From NCBI GenBank assembly GCA_036501185.1, contig DASYAU010000003.1, positions 1 to 28,714 on the forward strand: 28,714 bases of DNA, written 5' to 3'. This DNA is from Korobacter sp036501185. GTDB lineage: Bacteria; Acidobacteriota; Terriglobia; Terriglobales; Acidobacteriaceae. The translations under genes and the position numbers were made by a program. The notes beneath the pieces are model-generated. The model made no database searches and was not told the origin of the DNA. It saw nothing but the letters and a program-made list of their open reading frames with translations. Positions 6,797-13,437 of the stretch are shown here, in pieces; within the stretch, counting starts at the first letter, position 1; every line of letters begins with the position of its first letter.

Positions 6797-6853
6797 ACAT
6801 CCCAAGAGACGGGCGGGCGTCTGGCGGGAAACCCACCGTTTTCCAACCCATCC

Positions 6854-7483
6854 ATGCATAACATTCTTGCGTCGCTAGGCGCGTTCATCATTCATGTCAT
6901 CAATAGCGCCGGCTACCCGGGCGTGATGTTGCTGATGGCGATTGAGTCGGCGTGCGTGCCGCTGCCGTCGGAAGTGATCATGCCGTTCTCCGGGTACCTG
7001 GTGTATACGGGGCGGTTCCAACTCCTGTGGGTGGCCACGTGGGGCGCGATCGGGTGCAACGTAGGCTCGGTGCTGGCGTACGAGGTGGGGTGCTATGGCG
7101 GGCGTCCGCTGATACAGCGGTGGGGGAAGTACATCCTGCTGAACCAGCATGATGTGGACCGCGCGGAACATTTCTTCAAACGCTTTGGCAACATCACCGT
7201 TTTGATTGCGCGCTTGCTGCCGGTGGTGCGGACATTTATCGCGTTGCCCGCGGGCGTAGCGAAGATGCCGCGTTTGCGGTTCCACGTGTACACATTCGTC
7301 GGGTCGTGGCCCTGGTGCTATTTGCTCGCATATGTCGGAATGCGGCTCGGGGAGCGCTGGGAGACAGACCCGAGATTGAAGATGTGGTTCCACCGGTTCG
7401 ATGTGATGATTGCGGCGGGATTATTGGCGTGCGTGGTGTTGTTCGTGTGGTCGCATTGGCGGGCCCGGGTTCGGGAAGCGTAG
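6854..7483 (+). CDS. DedA-family inner-membrane protein
   Basis: This 209-residue DedA/SNARE-associated-domain protein belongs to a family implicated in lipid (undecaprenyl phosphate or phosphatidylethanolamine) flipping and membrane homeostasis. Family hallmarks are the acidic re-entrant motif ESACVPLPSEVIMPFSG near residue 32, FFKRFGNITVLIARLLPVVRT with the conserved Gly/Arg/Pro residues, PAGVAKMPRLRFHVYTFVGS, and the W-x3-Y-x-G-x2-LG type helix (WPWCYLLAYVGMRLGERW). Hydrophobic helices occur near both ends. Transported lipid and direction cannot be told from sequence. It is convergent with the GGDEF gene; the 66-base gap shows no clear terminator. Confidence 0.9.
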   Translation: MHNILASLGAFIIHVINSAGYPGVMLLMAIESACVPLPSEVIMPFSGYLVYTGRFQLLWVATWGAIGCNVGSVLAYEVGCYGGRPLIQRWGKYILLNQHDVDRAEHFFKRFGNITVLIARLLPVVRTFIALPAGVAKMPRLRFHVYTFVGSWPWCYLLAYVGMRLGERWETDPRLKMWFHRFDVMIAAGLLACVVLFVWSHWRARVREA

Positions 7484-7549
7484 GTCGGCTGTTCAGCTAT
7501 CGAGTCGCTCAGTTTGGCAGCAGCTAATTCCAAATAATCTAAGCAAAAT

Positions 7550-8512
7550 TTAGCGCATAGTGACGCGGTTGCGCCCGGCGTATTTGCTGCGTTGGAGCAG
7601 ATTTTCAAGGCGGCGGATGAAGAGTTCCATGGTGTCGAGAGGGTCGACGATGGAGGCGCCGGCGGAGATGGTGACGGCGACCTGGTCGGGACCGACTTTG
7701 ATGGAGGCGCGTTCGACGAGGGCGCGACAACGTTCGGCGATGTCGCCGAGATTGTCGACGGAGGAGTTGGGGACGAGGATGAGGAACTCGTCGACCGACC
7801 AGCGGCCGAAGACATTGGAGTCGCCGACGGAGTTGGAAAGAGTGGCGGAAACAGCGTGGAGCGCCTGATCGCCGATGGCGTGGCCGTAATGCTCGTTGAG
7901 GACGCTAAGGTGGTCGACATCAGCGAGGATCGCGCCGAATGGAAGGCCATGCTGGCGGAAATCCTGGAGCGATTTGAAAAGCTCGATTTCCAGGTAGCGT
8001 CGATTGCCGGCCTCGGTTAACGGATCGAGGAAGCCGCGGCTTTGCAGGTGATCGAGACGCTGGCTGCGCTGCTTGCTGCTGCCGCTTTCGACGAACATCT
8101 CGATGGCGCCGATGACTTTGCGATTGGCATCGCGAATCGGAGTGACGCGCACGCGGACGGGGACGCGGTGGCCCTGCTTGTGATGCAGATAAAGTTCGCA
8201 CTCGTGGGGGATGCCGGATTCGATGGTGGTTACGAGCGGGCATTTGCCGAAGCAGAGCTGTGAGCCGGAATCGTCAACGTGGTTGAGGATATTGTCCTGG
8301 CAGAAATGGCCGATGACTTCGTCGGCAGTGTAGCCGGAGATGCGATGGGCAGCGCGGTTCCAGTACATGATGCGGCGCTGGGTGTCGACGAAATAGACGC
8401 CCTCATAGAGTTCTTCGAGGAGATGCTTGAAGAAGTCGGGGCTGTTGACGAATGCGTCGATGGCGAGCGATGCGCTCGTATCCGGGATGCGGGATGGACT
8501 TGCCTCGGCCAT
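7550..8512 (-). CDS. PAS-GGDEF protein with degenerate active site (SVDEF)
   Basis: This 320-residue soluble sensor has a PAS domain (about residues 27-150: LLEELYEGVYFVDTQRRIMYWNRAAHRISG) containing an LCFGKCP cysteine pair and HHKQGHRVPVRVRV, then a GGDEF domain from DPLTEAGNRRYLE. The signature loop reads GRWSVDEF (residues 236-243): both glycines are replaced by Ser239-Val240, although Asp241, Glu242 and Phe243 remain. The upstream block reads DVDHLSVLNEHYGHAIGD rather than the usual DxDxFKxxND, and no RxxD inhibitory site precedes the loop. Diguanylate cyclase activity is therefore doubtful; a GTP-binding or regulatory role is possible. ATG 8512 is chosen because the longer frame starts with TTG. 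It follows tRNA-Gly on the same strand. Confidence 0.85.
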   Translation of the reverse strand: MAEASPSRIPDTSASLAIDAFVNSPDFFKHLLEELYEGVYFVDTQRRIMYWNRAAHRISGYTADEVIGHFCQDNILNHVDDSGSQLCFGKCPLVTTIESGIPHECELYLHHKQGHRVPVRVRVTPIRDANRKVIGAIEMFVESGSSKQRSQRLDHLQSRGFLDPLTEAGNRRYLEIELFKSLQDFRQHGLPFGAILADVDHLSVLNEHYGHAIGDQALHAVSATLSNSVGDSNVFGRWSVDEFLILVPNSSVDNLGDIAERCRALVERASIKVGPDQVAVTISAGASIVDPLDTMELFIRRLENLLQRSKYAGRNRVTMR

Positions 8513-8702
8513 GATGTGTGAAACTCTCGGGCAGAACTCTTCTTTTCTTTGCCTGTCGTTCGGCAGATTCAAAACATATTGACTGGTGTCTATGAGGTAC
8601 GTTGCGCGTAAGCGAGGCCCAAGTCAATGGAGAATCAGTCGAGATACCACTTCTGGGGGACGCAGGACTGGCGCAGAGGAAAGGTGGAATATCGCAGTAA
8701 GA

Positions 8703-8777
8703 TGGAGCGGGAGACGGGGATCGAACCCGCGACCAACGGCTTGGGAAGCCGTGACTCTACCACTGAGTTACTCCCGC
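8703..8777 (-). tRNA. tRNA-Gly (anticodon CCC)
   Basis: On the minus strand this folds as a standard cloverleaf. The acceptor is GCGGGAG/CTCCCGC (8771-8777 with 8707-8713), discriminator T, and CCA is encoded at 8703-8705. The D arm contains AGTGGTAGAG. The anticodon stem ACGGC/GCCGT encloses loop TTCCCAA, giving anticodon CCC. The T arm has loop TTCGATC. It reads GGG glycine codons. Confidence 0.96.
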
Positions 8778-8795
8778 TCAGCAGCTCACGAGAAC

Positions 8796-8824
8796 AGTAT
8801 AAATCATCGCAATAGTCACGAAAG
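8796..8824 (-). promoter_or_regulatory. Probable promoter of tRNA-Gly
   Basis: On the minus strand TATACT (8796-8801) is a near-consensus -10 box, 18 bases before the tRNA 5' end. The -35 candidate (CTTTCG at 8819-8824) is poor. Confidence 0.4.
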
Positions 8825-8903
8825 CTGCGCGTCTGTCGTTTGGCAGAGAACCCGAAAGAACACTCGGACAACCCGCGGTAAGGATGTAACCTCGGACAAC
8901 TAT

Positions 8904-9266
8904 ATGTCTGCGCCAGCGCGCACTTCGAAACGCCGATTGCTCTCGGTCAGCCGCTCCACTCCTCTGTTGATTGGACGGAATGACATGCTCGCGATTGCGG
9001 GCTACTCGGTGTCGTCGCCGCGCGAGCCACTGGATGCGATCCTGCTGCTGCAACACGACGAGTATCTCGCAGTGCTGATTGGACACAGCGTGTTGCCAGC
9101 GGAAGGCGAGGCGATTGCTGCCAAGGCAAAAGCCCTGCATGTCGCCGCCATTTTTGTGTACCAGGGCAAAGTCAAGATCCCTGCATGGGCGGACCTGTCA
9201 GTGGATGACCGCGAGATTGGTAAGTTGGTGAGCTACCTCGATCGCGCTGACTCGATGGCAAGCTGA
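8904..9266 (+). CDS. Receiver-like protein lacking the phosphoacceptor Asp
   Basis: This 120-residue soluble protein follows the alternating pattern of a response-regulator receiver: LLSVSRSTPLLIGRNDMLAIAGYSV, then EPLDAILLLQHDEYLAVLIGHSVLP, then IAAKAKALHVAAIFVYQG. The beta-1 acidic pair is missing (SVSRS), and the beta-3 position that should carry the phosphorylated Asp reads LIGHS. It would therefore be a pseudo-receiver, probably acting by binding rather than phosphotransfer. The receiver assignment rests on pattern, not on catalytic residues. ATG 8904 is chosen because the longer frame overlaps the tRNA gene; the binding site is weak. It is a single gene between tRNA-Gly (opposite strand) and the TPR pair. 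Confidence 0.55.
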   Translation: MSAPARTSKRRLLSVSRSTPLLIGRNDMLAIAGYSVSSPREPLDAILLLQHDEYLAVLIGHSVLPAEGEAIAAKAKALHVAAIFVYQGKVKIPAWADLSVDDREIGKLVSYLDRADSMAS

Positions 9267-9341
9267 AATCCTCCAAGAACAGCGACAAGAGGCGGAGAAC
9301 GGCCGTAACCTCGACGAGGGAAGGTATCTCGCGCAATATTG

Positions 9342-9368
9342 TTGAAGCGCATGCCCTGCGGCTATAAC
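9342..9368 (+). promoter_or_regulatory. Promoter for the exported TPR gene
   Basis: TTGAAG (9342-9347) and TATAAC (9363-9368), spacing 15 (an alternative -35, TTGTTG at 9339-9344, gives 18). Predicted initiation near 9375 leaves about five bases before ATG 9380, and no Shine-Dalgarno is visible. Confidence 0.4.
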
Positions 9369-9379
9369 TTTGGCAATAC

Positions 9380-10411
9380 ATGCTCACATTGTTTCTAGTT
9401 CTGTTCCTGGGAGCGGCAGCACCAGTGTCTCCTCTCGCGCCGCAAGCGGGCGCCGATAGCGCCGCGGACACTCCGGAAGCCTTGCAGCAATTGCGGACCT
9501 GTATTGATGCGAATGGGTTGCGGGGCGCGGCGGCATGCCGAAGCGCGCTGAAGATCGGCGTAACTGCGGGAAATGCGGCTGAGGCGCACACCTTCCTGGC
9601 GAGCCAATTACACGCGAATGAGGCAGCTTCCGAATATCGGGAGGCGATTGCCGCGGACCCGACTTATGCGCTGGCATATCTGCGGCTGGCGGAGCTGCTG
9701 AATGCGTCGGGAGCAGAGATTACTGGAGACGACAAAGAAGACGCGGTGGAATTACTGCAGACGGCAGCGAAGTTGCGGCCAGATTGGGCGGCACCGCGAA
9801 GGCAGTTGGCCGCGGTTTTGTGGTCGCGGAAGCGATTCGTGGATGCGATTGCGGCACAAAAAGATGCGATGGCGGTCGATCCGGAAGATGCGACGATGGC
9901 TGCGACGCTGAAGGATTGGGAGTCGCAGTTCGAAGACCTGAAGGGCGCATTGAAGCAGTGGGAAACGGCGGTGTTGGCGAAGTCGCACGACGCGACTGCC
10001 CGTATGCGATATGGAGATGCATTGAGCGATGTAGGGCGCAGCGATGAGGCGCGCGATGTGTTCCGCGAGGCGTACAAGACGGACACGGGGATCGGTGCGG
10101 CGCTGGGGGCGGACCTGCTGTATCGCGGGTATCCGGACATTGCGTGCGAGGTTCTGCCAAGGGCGTACGGATCGGCCAAGGATGGAGACGTTGCGGCGCA
10201 TATTTCGGATTTGCAGACCTGCGTGCGGAAGTTCCCAAACGACACTGAAGCGCTGCGCGTGGTGGCGGACTTGCAATTGCGATCCGGTGATTATCGGGCT
10301 GCGTTAAAGACGTTCCAGGAAGCGCTGAGCCGGGACTCGGAGTACTTCGAGAAACATCCGCAGCAGAGGGCGGCGTACGACCGCGTGAAATCGCTGGTGA
10401 AGCCGCGATGA
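9380..10411 (+). CDS. Exported TPR-repeat protein
   Basis: This 343-residue protein begins with a short hydrophobic signal (MLTLFLVLFLGAAAPVSPLA), probably cleaved. The mature part is nearly all helical, with tetratricopeptide-like repeats: AASEYREAIAADPTYALAYLRLAELL, then AVELLQTAAKLRPDWAAPRRQLAAVL, AIAAQKDAMAVDPEDATMAATL, and at the end YRAALKTFQEALSRDSEYFE. Two Cys (CIDANGLRGAAAC) near the mature N-terminus could form a disulfide. It is probably a periplasmic scaffold. Its TGA overlaps the ATG of the next exported protein (ATGA at 10408-10411), implying coupled synthesis and a shared function. Function unknown. Confidence 0.8.
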   Translation: MLTLFLVLFLGAAAPVSPLAPQAGADSAADTPEALQQLRTCIDANGLRGAAACRSALKIGVTAGNAAEAHTFLASQLHANEAASEYREAIAADPTYALAYLRLAELLNASGAEITGDDKEDAVELLQTAAKLRPDWAAPRRQLAAVLWSRKRFVDAIAAQKDAMAVDPEDATMAATLKDWESQFEDLKGALKQWETAVLAKSHDATARMRYGDALSDVGRSDEARDVFREAYKTDTGIGAALGADLLYRGYPDIACEVLPRAYGSAKDGDVAAHISDLQTCVRKFPNDTEALRVVADLQLRSGDYRAALKTFQEALSRDSEYFEKHPQQRAAYDRVKSLVKPR

Positions 10412-11397
10412 AGAAGTTTTTGTTACTCGCGTCGATGCTCGCGCTGCTGACGGCGACTGGGTTGTCGCAGCAGAAAGCGGGATTGCTTTTGACGACCGCG
10501 AGCTCGGTGGGCGATGCGCAGGAGTTTCACGGATATTGGATCGTACGCGACGGAAGTTCGGTGGACGTGACGACGGGGGACAGGCTGCTGGTGCCGCGAA
10601 AATCAGGCTGGTGGGAGCTGGGGATTACGCAGCTGACCAGAGTGGGATCGCAGACGCGGAGTGCACGAGTTTGGGCGGCGCCGTTCGGGCAACCGAGAGC
10701 GAAGACCCATGTGATGCCGATGTCGGATGATGATACTTGCCCGGATGACATGAACACCTACACCGTGAGCTGGGTGGGCACGGATTTCGCGGCGTTGCAG
10801 CACGATTATGAGAGCAGTTGCATGGGAAGAAGTGTTTCGCGCGGGCAGAGCTTCGTGGTGAGGCTCGACGATTTGCGGGAGAAAAACGATGTGAACGCAC
10901 AACGCCTGAAAATCTCTGAGTTGGCCGGTGAGGACGCGCGGAAGGCGATGGGCGATGGTGCGGCAGCGGTGTCAAGCGATGACGAGAATGAGATTTCGGC
11001 GGACGAAGAGTCGTGGATCGTGTCGCGCGAAAGAGGCCATTACCGGCTACTCGGCACTGTGGAACGAGACATGGAGTCGGGCGGACAGACGTATGACGTG
11101 CCACTTGATCCGCCGAAGACGTTGGTAGGGCCGGATGCGCTGGCAGTGGGGTGGGACGCGGTGTTGCACAAGGTTCCCGATGCGGTGGATGCATACACAT
11201 CGCCCGCAGGAGATTGGCTGGTGATTGTGACACCACATTCATTGCAGGTGTTCACGCTGGACCAGGGAAAGATTGGCGAGAGGTTGAAGCGGGTGCAGAT
11301 TGAGTCTCCGGCAGTGGTCGCGGCGCAATGGGCGTTGGGGGAGGATCTGAATGCTTGGGGAGAAGTTGTGAAGGGGGCTTGGACTGATGGGAATTAG
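10408..11397 (+). CDS. Exported protein of unknown function, coupled to the TPR gene
   Basis: This 329-residue protein has a clear signal peptide (MKKFLLLASMLALLTATGLSQQ). The mature part is beta-rich with no recognised domain. Segments such as HGYWIVRDGSSVDVTTGDRLLVPRKSGWWELGI and DAVDAYTSPAGDWLVIVTPHSLQVFTLDQGKIGERL suggest a repeated sheet or propeller-like fold that reads and reports values. Two Cys (DDDTCPDD and YESSCMG) may pair. An acidic stretch (SSDDENEISADEE) lies mid-protein. Its start overlaps the stop of the TPR gene, so the two are translationally coupled and may form a complex. Downstream lies a 490-base spacer ending in a bidirectional terminator. Confidence 0.75.
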   Translation: MKKFLLLASMLALLTATGLSQQKAGLLLTTASSVGDAQEFHGYWIVRDGSSVDVTTGDRLLVPRKSGWWELGITQLTRVGSQTRSARVWAAPFGQPRAKTHVMPMSDDDTCPDDMNTYTVSWVGTDFAALQHDYESSCMGRSVSRGQSFVVRLDDLREKNDVNAQRLKISELAGEDARKAMGDGAAAVSSDDENEISADEESWIVSRERGHYRLLGTVERDMESGGQTYDVPLDPPKTLVGPDALAVGWDAVLHKVPDAVDAYTSPAGDWLVIVTPHSLQVFTLDQGKIGERLKRVQIESPAVVAAQWALGEDLNAWGEVVKGAWTDGN

Positions 11398-11411
11398 CGG
11401 TTCGTGGGTGG

Positions 11412-11437
11412 GGTTTCAGGTGTCAGGTTTCGGGAAA
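11412..11437. repeat. Heptamer repeat, GGTTTCA class
   Basis: Units of consensus GGTNTCA in 7-base register. The 26-base block is 25/26 identical to 16863-16888. Confidence 0.7.
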
Positions 11438-11447
11438 AGAGAGAGGC

Positions 11448-11475
11448 GGTTAGTTCTTAGCCGTTAGCAGTTCGG
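11448..11475. repeat. Heptamer repeat, NNTTAGC class
   Basis: Four 7-base units around NNTTAG(C/T), the last diverged. Same class as 15586-15613 and 18081-18108. Confidence 0.6.
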
Positions 11476-11710
11476 TTTGGCGGATTCTTCGATTCGGTCG
11501 CATCCGAAGCTTGGGTTCCCAAATGGGACGGAAAGACGCGCCTGGTGCACCTTTGAGCTAAGTGCGGGCTTATCACAAAATTTTTTGTCAATAGGCAAAA
11601 ATTGCGTTTTTGTTCGTAACGCGATGAATTCTCGGCAAATATAAATTTGGAAAAAGTGCCCATTTTCCCCCCTCTGAGTTGATATTCTAAAAATAGAGGG
11701 TAAGAAAAAA

Positions 11711-11771
11711 GGCTGTTGGCTGTTAGCTCTTGGTGGTTGGCGAGAGCTGAGAGCTAACGGCCTTTTTGTTT
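11711..11771. terminator. Bidirectional terminator built from heptamer units
   Basis: The 13-base arms 11718-11730 and 11750-11762 pair with one G-U pair around a 19-base loop, followed by TTTTTGTTTT. Read on the minus strand, the same stem is followed by TTTTTT (from the A-run at 11705-11710). The sequence 11711-11759 is also seven consecutive 7-base units. It lies between the convergent genes ending at 11397 (+) and 11892 (-). Confidence 0.75.
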
Positions 11772-11891
11772 TGCCGAGGGAAAACAGGGCGGCGCGGGTT
11801 TCATGAAAAGCCGGAGGAGAGTTCGATGGGAAAAGGGGAAGACCACGCGGGGGCGTGGTCTTTGTTGCGTTCGAGCGAGAAAGATTGTTGG

Positions 11892-12977
11892 CTACCAGAT
11901 GCCTTTATCGCTGCCGGTGAATCTGAAGGCCACGGCGGCGGCGCTGGCGAGAGGCGGCAACAGCGACAGGCGGAAGGTGGCGGGGACATCGCCACGGAAG
12001 GCCGCGCTGGTGACCTGGCGGGTGTACAGGTCCGCGCCTTGGGGCATGATGGGGACGCGGATGAAACGGCCCTTCACAAAAACTTTTTCGCCGCCAAATG
12101 GCGCCGCGTTCACGACCTGTGGCGGAAGATCCAGGGCTACGCCGCGATACTGTTTCACATAGTCGGAAACGATGCGGAGGTAGGAGCAGACGCCGGGCCA
12201 GATGCCTCCGAGGTCGGCGGCTTTTTTGAGTTCGATGTAGTCGATGGTATTGGACTCGACAAGGTTCTTGGTGTTGACGATGTCGCAGACGCGGAAGTAG
12301 AAGTGCCGGTACATGCGCTGGAGGGTGGCGACGATGACACGCTCCTCGGGCGCGGGGACCATGAAGGTCATGCCTTCGACCGTTTTCTGCACGCGGCGGG
12401 TGACGAAACGGCGGGCGAGCGCGGTATGTTCGCCGGTCTGGCCAAGGCGCTGGACGTGGACTTCGACGGCCTCGGGAAGTTCGGGGACCTGGAAGTTCCA
12501 CTTGTGAGCGAGGCGATCGCCCCAACTACGCGGCTCGATGTGGGCGCTGAACTTGTCGGTCATGACGCGGCAGATGAGCTTTTCGTCGGCGGTGCTGTAG
12601 AGGTCGAGATCGTTGCCAAGGTCGGGCCAGTGGTCGAGCGACTTCATGACGGTGACTTGGCAACCGTCGGCTTCGAGGGCGTTGCAGATGACCTCGAGCT
12701 TGGAGAGCGCGTTGATAATGCGGGCGCGTTCTTTGTCGATGACGGACTGGGCCCACTGCGCGACTTCGGGAAGATTCAGGCTGAGCGCGCCGTTTACGAC
12801 GGGCTGGAGGCCGCGAATGATGACATGGTTGCTGTCGGCAAGGGAGACGAGTTCGTCGCGCTGCGATTGGTCGAGCGCCGCGATGTGGCGGATGGCTTCG
12901 GCTGAGGCAGATGGATTGAGCGTGAGTTGGGAGAGAGCGGCAATGTGCTCGCGTTCATTTGCAACCGCAGTTGCCAT
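11892..12977 (-). CDS. Nucleotidyltransferase-like protein (NTP_transf_5 type)
   Basis: This 361-residue soluble protein has an N-terminal helical region of about 95 residues. Next comes VTVMKSLDHWPDLGNDLDLYSTADEKL, which carries the xGxDxD-type pattern of minimal nucleotidyltransferases of the uncharacterised NTP_transf_5 family: a helper Lys-Ser, then Asp-Leu-Asp as metal ligands. Further blocks are HIEPRSWGDRLAHKWNFQVPELPEAVEVHVQRLGQTGEH (an exE-V-H strand as in the family) and PEERVIVATLQRMYRHFYFRVCDIVN. The C-terminus is a helical region ending in a hydrophobic stretch (ATFRLSLLPPLASAAAVAFRF). The transferred group and target are unknown. The ATG at 12977 is preferred because the longer frame runs into the 76 bp repeats. 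It is monocistronic, facing the bidirectional terminator. Confidence 0.6.
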   Translation of the reverse strand: MATAVANEREHIAALSQLTLNPSASAEAIRHIAALDQSQRDELVSLADSNHVIIRGLQPVVNGALSLNLPEVAQWAQSVIDKERARIINALSKLEVICNALEADGCQVTVMKSLDHWPDLGNDLDLYSTADEKLICRVMTDKFSAHIEPRSWGDRLAHKWNFQVPELPEAVEVHVQRLGQTGEHTALARRFVTRRVQKTVEGMTFMVPAPEERVIVATLQRMYRHFYFRVCDIVNTKNLVESNTIDYIELKKAADLGGIWPGVCSYLRIVSDYVKQYRGVALDLPPQVVNAAPFGGEKVFVKGRFIRVPIMPQGADLYTRQVTSAAFRGDVPATFRLSLLPPLASAAAVAFRFTGSDKGIW

Positions 12978-13142
12978 GAGAAGTTGGACCCCTGGAGGAA
13001 TAGCGCAAGAATGGTTGCGCAATAAGGGGTTGGATGGCGGTGGGGGCGGGAAAGTTGGGTGCTGCTGGATGGAAAAGTTCGTGGGTGCTAAGAGCACAAT
13101 GCGTGTCGCCCGTTCGGGCTTGGGTTTTTCGGGCGGTGGGTC

Positions 13143-13162
13143 CCCGGGGCTAACGCCCCGGG
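13143..13162. repeat. Perfect hairpin with TAAC loop
   Basis: CCCGGGGC (13143-13150), loop TAAC, GCCCCGGG (13155-13162). It has the same GCTARCGC centre as the hairpins at 24223-24246 and 24417-24441, and like them it introduces a block containing CGGCGGCCTTCGGCCT. Confidence 0.75.
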
Positions 13163-13165
13163 CTT

Positions 13166-13393
13166 CAACGGCACGGCGGCCTTCGGCCTGGCAGTTGCGG
13201 TGGGCCGCAGGGCTTTGATGAACGGAGGACGATAGGCGGATCAACGGCGCGGCGGCCTTCGGCCTGGCAGTTGCGGTGGGCCGCAGGGCTTTGATGAACG
13301 GAGGACGATAGGCGGATCAACGGCACGGCGGCCTTCGGCCTGGCAGTTGCGGTGGGCCGCAGGGTGTTGATGAACGGAGAACGATAGGCGAAG
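13166..13393. repeat. Tandem repeat, 3 copies of 76 bp
   Basis: Copies start at 13166, 13242 and 13318, an exact 76-base period. They differ at a handful of positions; the third is slightly diverged and loses its last bases at 13389-13393. Each holds the palindrome GGCCTTCGGCC and a CCTGGCAG...GCCGCAGG segment. The third copy runs directly into the -10 box of the ubiD-family gene. Confidence 0.9.
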
Positions 13394-13395
13394 GC

Positions 13396-13401
13396 TATAA
13401 T
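13396..13401 (+). promoter_or_regulatory. -10 box of the UbiD-family gene
   Basis: A perfect TATAAT, with predicted initiation near 13408 and a 30-base leader before GTG 13438. No good -35 lies at 16-18 bases; the upstream bases belong to the third tandem repeat copy. Confidence 0.5.
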
Positions 13402-13437
13402 TTGCGTTCGTTCAAAACTTGGGAAAGAGAGGCCACG

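Larger units (their letters stand above)
11398..11891. other. Intergenic spacer with heptamer repeats, AT-rich island and terminator
   Basis: There is no convincing gene in these 494 bases. The spacer holds three heptamer repeat blocks (11412, 11448, 11711). Between 11570 and 11705 it is strikingly AT-rich for this genome, with TTGTCA at 11586 and TTGATA near 11679. CCCTCT (11670-11675) can pair with AGAGGG (11695-11700) just ahead of the strong terminator. A small RNA or long 3' UTR is possible but unproven. Confidence 0.6.
12978..13437. other. Intergenic region carrying hairpin, tandem repeats and ubiD promoter
   Basis: No coding gene is supported. The longer open frames crossing this stretch are only readthrough of the repeats. 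It contains the palindrome 13143-13162, three 76 bp tandem copies from 13166, and the promoter at 13396. Confidence 0.7.

Noticed and set aside
11515..11565. GGGACGGAAAGAC motif resembling part of a c-di-GMP riboswitch.
   Set aside because: Only a short core resembles the GEMM consensus; the paired stems and the receptor helix cannot be built around it, and the next plus-strand gene is far away.
11766..12905. 379-codon frame antisense to the nucleotidyltransferase-like gene.
   Set aside because: Antisense shadow with no start signal or recognisable motif; it begins inside the terminator.
13107..13130. GCCC-GTTC-GGGC followed by TTGGGTTTTT as a terminator.
   Set aside because: The stem is only 4 bp and no gene on the plus strand ends upstream of it.
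13166..13393. 76 bp repeats as a CRISPR array or as a coding repeat.
   Set aside because: The whole period is repeated with no variable spacer, and the period is not a multiple of 3, so it fits neither.
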